From positions 1-5,186 of the forward strand of contig CAJWPV010000135.1 of NCBI GenBank assembly GCA_913045395.1: a stretch of 5,186 nt of DNA, written 5' to 3'. The notes beneath the pieces were generated by a model, which was not told the origin of the DNA, did not search any database, and was given only the letters and a program-made list of their open reading frames with translations. Origin of the DNA: an uncultured Verrucomicrobiota bacterium (GTDB taxonomy: Bacteria; Verrucomicrobiota; Verrucomicrobiia; Limisphaerales; UBA1096). Below are positions 1 to 5,186 of this stretch, one piece after another. Numbering within the stretch: the first letter of the stretch is position 1; each line of letters opens with the position of its first letter. The translations under genes and the position numbers were made by a program.

Positions 1-265
1 CGCACGACGGCACGTGCTTGAGCGCGGCGGCGTGGAAGACAAGATCCGCCCCTTCCATCGCCTCCGTGAGGCTGGCCTCGTCGCGCACGTCGCCGACGAT
101 GTAGCGGAACTGGGGGTACGCCTGCTGCATCTCCCACTGCTTTTTCTCGTCGCGACTGAAGATGCGAATCCCGGCGGGGGACTGCTTGAGCAGGTGGGCG
201 GCGACGCGGTTGCCGAACGAGCCGGTGCCGCCGGTGATCAGGATTGTGGAGCCGGAAACATTCAT
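1..265 (-). CDS. Polysaccharide-biosynthesis SDR dehydratase/epimerase (FnlA/CapE/PseB-like), N-terminal 88 residues
   Basis: This is the N-terminal part of an extended short-chain dehydrogenase acting on a UDP-sugar in the cytoplasm, cut by the left edge. Seen: the Rossmann dinucleotide motif TGGTGSFGN at residues 11-19, FSRDEKKQ at 36-43 (end of the second beta strand, cofactor ribose/phosphate contact), GDVRD at 58-62, and HAAALKHVPSC at 78-88. The last motif is a signature of the UDP-GlcNAc 4,6-dehydratase/5-epimerase group. The SC after VP resembles FnlA/CapE/WbjB (first enzyme of the UDP-L-FucNAc route) more than PseB, but the substrate cannot be fixed from 88 residues. The catalytic Tyr-Lys region lies outside the window. 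The ATG at 265 is chosen because the Rossmann strand begins a few residues later, as in the family. I see no clear Shine-Dalgarno before it. The gene diverges from the secreted-protein gene across 90 bases. Confidence 0.9.
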   Translation of the reverse strand, partial: MNVSGSTILITGGTGSFGNRVAAHLLKQSPAGIRIFSRDEKKQWEMQQAYPQFRYIVGDVRDEASLTEAMEGADLVFHAAALKHVPSC

Positions 266-280
266 GCCAAGGCCGCGGCA

Positions 281-309
281 AGTCTAGGCCCGACCCCTGT
301 CGTTGGCAA
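281..309 (-). promoter_or_regulatory. Candidate sigma70-type promoter for the dehydratase/epimerase gene
   Basis: Read on the minus strand, TTGCCA (309-304, five of six matches to TTGACA) is followed after exactly 17 bases by TAGACT (286-281, four of six matches to TATAAT). Transcription would start about 7 bases further on, near 274, giving a leader of only about ten bases before the ATG at 265. That would fit the absence of a Shine-Dalgarno there. This is a pattern match in a GC-rich gap, so it remains tentative. Confidence 0.35.
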
Positions 310-355
310 TGGACAAGGCTTGTGCTGCCGGGCGACGGGGACTAGCCTCCCTCCT

Positions 356-1210
356 ATGAAAGCCATTGCCGCCGGATTCATGGCGGGTCTGGGCCTTTTG
401 GTAGCTTCGGCCGTGTTGATCACCGAGGCCAAAGCGGCCGAGCCTCAAGCATCCGACGCCGTCCCGTTGGCCAAGCGCGAATCGGTACAGCTCGAGTTCG
501 AGACTGAGCGTGGCTTGGCCTATCAGGTTTTTTCCAAAACGAACGACGCCGATTGGCAGCCGATTGGCCTGGTGGTCGAAGGCGACGGCAAATTGGCGAC
601 CGTTTCTTACCCCGGCGACTCCGATGGCGTCGAGTTTCGCGTGGAGACATACGAGAGGGCCGAGGCACCGGTGCCGCCCAATGGCATCGATTACAAGCTG
701 ACCGGCATCTACCGGCTGCGCGGCGAGTACAAGGTCTGTGTGGCCAAGGTGGATCGCACCACTGAGCCGGTGCGCACCGCCCACTTCACGCTTACCCAGG
801 GGGATACCGGCGGGTCGCTCCGGTTGCTCGCCGTTGATGCCGCCGCCGGTCGGGCGCAGATCGAGGCTGGCGGCGTGCCCATGACGCTGAGTTTTCATGG
901 CAACACATTTCAAACCGCAACGGCCAAGTCGCAATCGCAACCGCAATCGACGTCAGGCAGGCCGACGATCATCACCGCACCACCGAAGGGCGGCGTGTTC
1001 ATGGCCGGCCGCGAGCCGTACTACAAGGAAGCGCAGAAAAAGAAACAGTACACCAACCGCTATTCGCTCCTCGAGAACTCGACGGTCAAGGCCATCAACC
1101 GCAGCATCCGCAACCGGCCGCAGAGCATCTTCACCCCTAGCTATCGGCAGCCGTATTACTACTACCAACCGAGTTCGCGGTATACGAAGTTGCGCATCCG
1201 CCGCCGGTAG
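356..1210 (+). CDS. Exported protein of unknown function with basic, tyrosine-rich C-terminal tail
   Basis: I do not recognise a named family for this 284-residue protein. Seen: a signal peptide (residues 1-27: MK start, hydrophobic core about 5-22, likely cleavage after AKA at 25-27). Residues about 43-97 (SVQLEFET..., YQVF at 56-59, DWQPIG at 66-71, EFRVE at 93-97) resemble a short beta-sandwich common in Verrucomicrobiota exported proteins. Residues about 113-180 (YKLTGIYRL..., GGSLRLLAVD, AQIEAGGVPMTLSF) have the strand-and-glycine pattern of the periplasmic domain of type II secretion GspC or pilus PilP proteins. This is a resemblance by eye only. A Q/S/T-rich linker (about 186-200) leads to a tail (211-284) with 18 Lys/Arg against 3 acidic residues and 10 Tyr, ending in IRRR. 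The ATG at 356 is chosen because it begins the signal peptide. The frame stays open further upstream, but there it only lies opposite the dehydratase gene. No clear ribosome binding site is visible. Confidence 0.75.
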   Translation: MKAIAAGFMAGLGLLVASAVLITEAKAAEPQASDAVPLAKRESVQLEFETERGLAYQVFSKTNDADWQPIGLVVEGDGKLATVSYPGDSDGVEFRVETYERAEAPVPPNGIDYKLTGIYRLRGEYKVCVAKVDRTTEPVRTAHFTLTQGDTGGSLRLLAVDAAAGRAQIEAGGVPMTLSFHGNTFQTATAKSQSQPQSTSGRPTIITAPPKGGVFMAGREPYYKEAQKKKQYTNRYSLLENSTVKAINRSIRNRPQSIFTPSYRQPYYYYQPSSRYTKLRIRRR

Positions 1211-1231
1211 GGCTTTGTGAACAGATTCTCA

Positions 1232-1247
1232 AGGCCTGTTAAGGCCT
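1232..1247. terminator. Small hairpin at the convergent junction, possible terminator
   Basis: AGGCCT (1232-1237), loop GTTA, AGGCCT (1242-1247) forms a perfect 6-bp stem with a 4-base loop. Because AGGCCT is self-complementary, the hairpin can form in transcripts from either strand. For the plus-strand gene ending at 1210 it is followed by a T-rich stretch (TTCTTTTGT, 1252-1260), which suits an intrinsic terminator with an imperfect U-tract. For the minus strand the stem overlaps the mpl stop codon (1248-1246) and has no following U-tract. The stem is short, so termination is uncertain. Confidence 0.35.
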
Positions 1248-2683
1248 ACAGTTCTTTTGTGCTTCGCTCGGCTAGGGCAGCCAGCAGCTTTTGGTGGATG
1301 TTGCCGAAACCACCATTGCTGAGCACGCATAGGATGTCCCCGGGTTCGGCTTGGGCGGTGACGTGGGTGACGATTTCGTCTGCGGTCGGGAGATAATCGG
1401 CCTTGGTGCCGGCGGTACGGATGTCTTCCATCAGCCTTGCCGGGTCGAGCCGTTCGCCCTCGGGTACTTGCTCGAGCCGGGCGATTTCGGCGACGACGAC
1501 GCGCTTGGCCAAGCACAGTGCCTCGGCGAGTTCGGCCTGAAAATGGTTGCGGCGTGTGGTGTTGCTTCGTGGCTCGAAGATGGCCCAGACGCGGCGGCCG
1601 GGGTATCGCTGGTCAAGTGCCTTGAGCGTCTCGCGGATGGCGGTGGGGTGGTGTGCGAAGTCGTCGATCACGGTCACGCCACCGGTTTCACCGCGAATCT
1701 CCATTCGCCGCTGGATGCCCTTGAAGGTGTCGAATCCGGATTGGACTTGCTCGTCGCTGAGCCCGGTGTAGCGCGCGAGCAACAGTGCGGCGAGGGCGTT
1801 GCGGACGTTGAGCTCACCGATCATTGGGATGCGAAATGTCGTGTTACCAAGTCGGAACTCGGAACCGCTTTCGCTGAAAGCCAAGCCGCTGGCCAGGTCG
1901 TCGGAATTATCGCCCAAGCCGAAGCGGCGCACAGGGCAGTGGTCGATGCCAAGGAGTGGTAAGAGGTTGGCGTCGTCGGCGTTGGCGAGCAATAGGCCGT
2001 TGCGCGGGACGATGTTGATGAGACGCCGGAACGAGGTTTGGATTTCGGCCAGGCTGCCGAAGATGTCGGCGTGGTCGAACTCCAGGTTGTTGATCACCAC
2101 GGCCTCGGGCAGATAGTGGACGAACTTGCTGCGCTTGTCGAAAAACGCGGTATCGTATTCGTCGCCCTCAATCACGAACCAGTCGCTGTCGGTGAAACGC
2201 GCGCCCTGGCCAAGGTTGTTTGGGATGCCGCCGATGAGGAAGCTGGGGTTGAGGCCGTTATGCTCGAGCAGCCAGGCGAGCAGCGAGGCAGCGGTCGTTT
2301 TTCCGTGTGTGCCGCAGACGACTAGCGAGCGTTTACCTTGGAGGAACCGATGTCTGAGTAGTTCCGGCAATGAGCAGTAGGCGAGATTGTGTTCGAGTAC
2401 GTATTCAGCCTCGGGGTTGCCTCGGGAGATGGCGTTGCCGATGACGACCAGGTTCGGCTTGTGCGCGAGGTTGGCTTCGTCGAACGGCCGGGCCTCTATG
2501 CCACGTTCCTCGAGGAAGTTGGACATTGGCGGGTAGATGCCCTGGTCGGAGCCGCTGACTGCGATGCCGCGCTCCTTCAACGCCGCCGCGACGGAGGCCA
2601 TGGCGGTGCCGCAAATGCCGACGAAATGGATGGAGCGCGCGTTTTCGATGGTTGGCCTTAATTTACTTCCCGCGGAAATGCAT
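1246..2683 (-). CDS. mpl: UDP-N-acetylmuramate:L-alanyl-gamma-D-glutamyl-meso-diaminopimelate ligase (Mpl); start displaced
   Basis: This is a cytoplasmic ATP-dependent Mur-family ligase that re-attaches the recovered tripeptide L-Ala-gamma-D-Glu-meso-DAP to UDP-MurNAc in peptidoglycan recycling. Seen, numbered from the in-frame ATG at 2601 (451 residues): the P-loop GTHGKTT (97-103), GDEYDTAFFDKRSKFVHY (146-163), NNLEFDHADIF (171-181), RRMEIRG (298-304), DDFAHHPTAI (313-322), EPRSNT (343-348) and SNGGFGNIHQKLL (428-440). The RSKFVHY, DHADIF and GGFGNIHQKL motifs separate Mpl from MurC. All three Mur domains are present. The frame also encodes the conserved uridine-binding strand SIHFVGICGTA just upstream of 2601, so the protein must start earlier. 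No ATG, GTG or TTG exists in that frame back to a TAG at 2691-2689. The span given here reaches the out-of-frame ATG at 2683. Reading from it would need a one-base frame change near 2665-2673. Apart from the start the gene looks functional. Confidence 0.93.
2602..2683 (-). other. N-terminal extension of mpl lacking a standard in-frame start
   Basis: From 2688 down to 2601 the mpl frame contains no ATG, GTG or TTG. Its only conceivable in-frame starts are rare codons such as ATA (2685) or ATT (2679). The ATG at 2683 is in the next frame: ATG CAT TTC CGC GGG AAG TAA. With one base fewer in the GGG it would read MHFRGSKLRPTIENARSIHF, a natural-looking Mpl N-terminus. A one-base sequencing or assembly error, a real frameshift mutation, a non-standard start, or +1 slippage before the TAA could each explain this. 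Confidence 0.7.
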
Positions 2684-2746
2684 ATTGCCTACCTCAGCGA
2701 TTCGGCGAAGCCAAGTTTCAAAGCTTAATGCTCGTTTGGCCAAATG
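2684..2746. other. Gap between the symporter fusion and mpl
   Basis: This 63-base gap holds the mpl ribosome binding site and a 10-base perfect palindrome TTTGGCCAAA (2735-2744), which begins 3 bases after the symporter stop codon on the minus strand. I see no convincing promoter and no hairpin with a U-tract. Read-through from the symporter gene into mpl is therefore possible but not shown. Confidence 0.4.
2692..2695 (-). promoter_or_regulatory. Shine-Dalgarno favouring the ATG at 2683 for mpl
   Basis: On the minus strand GAGG (2695-2692) lies 8 bases before the ATG at 2683, inside CTGAGGTAGGCAATATG. This is good spacing for that ATG, 6 bases for the in-frame ATA at 2685 and a long 12 for the ATT at 2679. 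No similar site precedes the ATG at 2601, where the upstream sequence is conserved coding. It therefore supports initiation near 2683 rather than at 2601. Confidence 0.55.
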
Positions 2747-5186
2747 CTAGTTGTGATTGAGTTTGGTCCAAGTCAGGCCGTCGAGGTTTTTGGTTTTTGC
2801 CGGGATGATCAGGCTCGCAATCCAACCGGACAGGAAACATGTAACCGTTCCCACGGCTCCGATGGTGAGAGTATGGGCGTCGGTGTGAAATTTCACATAA
2901 TATAGAACGGCCGCTGCTACGATGACCCCGGTCCAAGCGTGAACGCTTGCCGTGCGATTGGTGAATATGGCCAAGGTAAACAAGCCGCCCAGCGTACCCA
3001 GAATCAAGCCGACGTAGCCCATCAGGGTGTCCCAAAGGTTTTTGCTGTCCTGTGATGCAATGTAGATTGCCGAAACGGTGCCGAGGACACCTAGGATCAA
3101 CGTGATGCGCTTGGCCAATTTTAGCAGCGATTCACTATCCCGGTCTTTCGAAAGAAAATCGGTTGTGAATGCCGTGGCAATGGAATGCATACTTGAGTCG
3201 AGACTGGACATCGCGGCGGCAAACACCCCGGCGATTACCAGCCCCGCTAGGCCGGCTGGCATTTGGTGCAGAATGAAGTGGGGAAAGATTTGGTCGATTT
3301 TTGAAATCGGTTCCAGATTTGCTGGTTGTTGTTGGAAATAGACGAACAATGCCGTGCCGACCCCGAAAAAGAGAACCGATAACGGAACGCTCAGGGCGCT
3401 GTTGGTCCAAATGGCCTTGGCGGCTTCCTTTTCGGTAGGGGTGGTGAGATAGCGTTGCACCACGGCTTGATCCGTACCGTAGCTGAGGATTTGGGCGAAG
3501 ATGCCGCCGAGGATAATCACCCAGATTGTGTCGATGCCGCTTACAAAACTCAAGTCGGTGTTCACCATCTCAAACTTACCCTGCCGGGAGGCCGTTTCAA
3601 TGATGGCTGAAAATCCTCCGTCCACTTCCCCTACGATAACAAAAAACGCAACCAATGCGCCGCCCACTAGGACGATTGTTTGAATGACATCCGTCCAAAT
3701 AACGGCCTCGATGCCACCAAGCACTGTATAGATTGTGCTCAAAACGCCCATAGCAATAATGCAGTATATAACATCCCAACCGGTAACCGAAGACAGCGCG
3801 AGCGCGGGAAGCAATATAACTATGCCCATGCGCGCGAGTTGGAAGATGGCGAAGCTGGCGCTGCCCAGTTTTCGCAAACCCGTGCTGAACCGCATCTCCA
3901 AATATTCATAGATGCTTGTGATACCCAGGCGTCGATAAAACGGGAGGAAACAATATATAATAACCGGCGCCATTATCGGGATGGTCATGTTAAATATGAA
4001 CCAAGTCCAATTCGTGGCGTACGCCTTGGCGGGTATGGAAAGATAAGTGATGGCGCTCAGCATGGTCGAAAAAATACTTAGGCCAGCTGCCCACCAAACG
4101 ACGCGTTTGCCGGCTACAAAAAAATCCTCGGCGGAATTATTTTTCCGCGAAAAATAGACACCGATCCCGATGAGGACACCCATGTAGGCGACCAGTACAA
4201 TCCAGTTTGTGGTGCCAAATCTTTTGTTTTGCTTGGCTAGATCTATTTTCCAGATGTTCTTAGTCCTAATGCCGGGACTGCTTTCACCGGTGGGAATAAT
4301 AATCGAATTCCCCCACTGCACGGCAGTGGTTGTGACGTGGCTTCCGATGGGTACCTGTTCCGTCGCTCCCGGTGTCGTGGCATTGCGTGAGCTCTCCTCG
4401 AAGTCTGCGTATTTTTGCCATTGGTCGGTGACTGTGTTGTAGAGAAGAATGTCGCGGCTGAATCCATCGTGGGCATCCTGTATTTTTTGTTTTTCAGCAT
4501 TCAGCGCGGCTGCGACCTGCTGGTTGCCTGCGGCCTTGGCGGCTGTGATTTGAGCGGACAAACTTTCCAGTGTGATAAAGCGTTTTCCATTAGCCCCGCC
4601 AAACAGCAGCAGACTGTTTGTTCCGACAGAGGCGGCGGTGCCTGCCATGACGCAACGAGGCTGAGCGTCTCCTTTGGTTTGTATGTTGTTTACTTTTTTC
4701 CACTTACCTGACTTGGGGTTGTACTTGTGAGTGTCGCTTAGCATGTGCCAGCGGCCTTGGGCATCCTTCATGCGGCCGCTGAAGATGTAGAGGCAATCAG
4801 TGCCACCGTCACTTTGAGCACTGGCAAGGAGATGCGTGCGCGCTGGGCCGTCCCACGGTGGTAGTTCGACCCACTTGAAGTCGTCCGTATCGCGCTTGGC
4901 CAAGTCGAGTGACCAAAAATTCTGGGTCGCGCCTTCGCCGCTGTTGCCGCCAGCGATGTAAATCGTTTTGCCGATCAATGCCCCGGCGGCAGCCGTTGTG
5001 CCCTTGGGCAACGGTGGGTAACTTTCGTGGATGGTGACTTGACCGCTGGCGTAGCTAAGCGCGAATACCTTGGCCGATCGATGGGTGACGCCGTCCTCCC
5101 GCCACTCGCCGCCGATGCACAGCACGCCGTCAGTGGTCGAGATCGAGACACCGTAGCCAAGCACCTGTGGGAGTTTGGCTTTGGCC
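2747..5186 (-). CDS. Kelch beta-propeller (NanM-like mutarotase) fused to a sodium:solute symporter, 5' end cut
   Basis: This one open frame runs off the right edge, with 812 residues visible. Numbers count from the codon at 5164, an internal GTG that is not the true start because the frame continues upstream as AKAKLPQ. Residues 1-312 are kelch blades with GG-type strands LCIGGE (15-20), IYIAGG (68-73), LYIFSG (125-130), LLLFGG (185-190) and IIIPTG (288-293). They resemble the cyclically permuted NanM/YjhT sialic acid mutarotases, including a helical insert at 195-232. Residues about 318-805 are a full SSS-family (SLC5-like, LeuT fold) transporter with about 13 hydrophobic helices. It has GGIEAVIWTDVIQ (483-495) and AMSSLDSSMHSIAT (651-664), the latter matching the conserved helix with the Na2-site serines. 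Lys/Arg-rich loops (339-355, 410-433, 671-686) suggest an N-terminus outside the membrane, placing the propeller in the periplasm. Likely role: convert a sugar to the preferred anomer and import it with Na+. Sialic acid is the best guess from family membership, not proven. Confidence 0.88.
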   Translation of the reverse strand, partial: AKAKLPQVLGYGVSISTTDGVLCIGGEWREDGVTHRSAKVFALSYASGQVTIHESYPPLPKGTTAAAGALIGKTIYIAGGNSGEGATQNFWSLDLAKRDTDDFKWVELPPWDGPARTHLLASAQSDGGTDCLYIFSGRMKDAQGRWHMLSDTHKYNPKSGKWKKVNNIQTKGDAQPRCVMAGTAASVGTNSLLLFGGANGKRFITLESLSAQITAAKAAGNQQVAAALNAEKQKIQDAHDGFSRDILLYNTVTDQWQKYADFEESSRNATTPGATEQVPIGSHVTTTAVQWGNSIIIPTGESSPGIRTKNIWKIDLAKQNKRFGTTNWIVLVAYMGVLIGIGVYFSRKNNSAEDFFVAGKRVVWWAAGLSIFSTMLSAITYLSIPAKAYATNWTWFIFNMTIPIMAPVIIYCFLPFYRRLGITSIYEYLEMRFSTGLRKLGSASFAIFQLARMGIVILLPALALSSVTGWDVIYCIIAMGVLSTIYTVLGGIEAVIWTDVIQTIVLVGGALVAFFVIVGEVDGGFSAIIETASRQGKFEMVNTDLSFVSGIDTIWVIILGGIFAQILSYGTDQAVVQRYLTTPTEKEAAKAIWTNSALSVPLSVLFFGVGTALFVYFQQQPANLEPISKIDQIFPHFILHQMPAGLAGLVIAGVFAAAMSSLDSSMHSIATAFTTDFLSKDRDSESLLKLAKRITLILGVLGTVSAIYIASQDSKNLWDTLMGYVGLILGTLGGLFTLAIFTNRTASVHAWTGVIVAAAVLYYVKFHTDAHTLTIGAVGTVTCFLSGWIASLIIPAKTKNLDGLTWTKLNHN

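Noticed and set aside
14..355. Upstream extension of the secreted-protein frame to an ATG at 14
   Set aside because: It runs antisense to the clearly conserved dehydratase coding sequence and would bury the signal peptide that begins at 356.
284..946. 220-codon minus-strand frame opposite the secreted-protein gene
   Set aside because: It has no recognisable domain and an unusual composition, while the opposite strand has a signal peptide and ordered beta-domain pattern.
1351..1962. Long plus-strand open frame of 203 codons opposite mpl
   Set aside because: It is the complement of well-conserved Mpl motifs in GC-rich DNA, and its translation shows no recognisable domain. It is a shadow frame.
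2699..2715. Small hairpin TTGGC-TTC-GCCGA (minus strand) upstream of mpl as a terminator or riboswitch piece
   Set aside because: The stem is only 5 pairs with a wobble and a 3-base loop, and no U-tract follows. It is too weak to call.
3680..4081. 133-codon plus-strand frame within the symporter region
   Set aside because: It lies antisense to conserved transmembrane helices and shows no domain of its own.
1..5186. tRNA, rRNA, CRISPR arrays, insertion sequences or phage genes
   Set aside because: I read both strands for these and saw no repeat-spacer pattern, transposase motif or tRNA-like cloverleaf.

Overview
The window looks like chromosomal DNA from a free-living, Gram-negative-type bacterium, most likely of the Verrucomicrobiota or a related PVC lineage. 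Four things point this way. A peptidoglycan tripeptide-recycling ligase (Mpl) is present. A secreted protein carries a short beta domain of the 'YQV..S.....W..IG' type that is common in Verrucomicrobiota exported proteins. A kelch-mutarotase/sodium-symporter fusion is present, an architecture I recall from PVC and Bacteroidota genomes. Shine-Dalgarno use is patchy. The lineage is inferred; there is no rRNA or other marker gene here.

Layout, left to right. (1) 1-265, minus strand: the first 88 residues of an extended SDR nucleotide-sugar dehydratase/epimerase of the FnlA/CapE/PseB group (surface polysaccharide synthesis), cut by the left edge. (2) 266-355: a short divergent intergenic region with a plausible minus-strand promoter. 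(3) 356-1210, plus strand: a 284-residue exported protein of unknown function with a signal peptide, two predicted small beta domains and a very basic, tyrosine-rich tail. (4) 1211-1245: a convergent junction with a small hairpin that runs into the stop codon of the next gene. (5) 1246 to about 2683, minus strand: mpl. The frame is open and well conserved, but its conserved N-terminus lies upstream of the first in-frame ATG and no standard start codon exists in that frame. A well-placed ATG with a ribosome binding site sits one base out of frame. (6) 2684-2746: a 63-base gap. (7) 2747-5186, minus strand: a large fusion protein cut by the right edge. It joins a NanM-like kelch beta-propeller (sialic acid mutarotase family, cyclically permuted type) to a complete 13-helix sodium:solute symporter.

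The three minus-strand genes share an envelope and sugar theme (nucleotide-sugar modification, murein recycling, sugar epimerisation with uptake), but this is not clear evidence of one operon. The kelch-symporter and mpl genes are 63 bases apart and could be co-transcribed. The epimerase fragment is separated from mpl by the oppositely oriented secreted-protein gene. The two points most worth a second look are the fused mutarotase-transporter, whose predicted topology puts the propeller in the periplasm in front of the transporter, and the displaced start of mpl.
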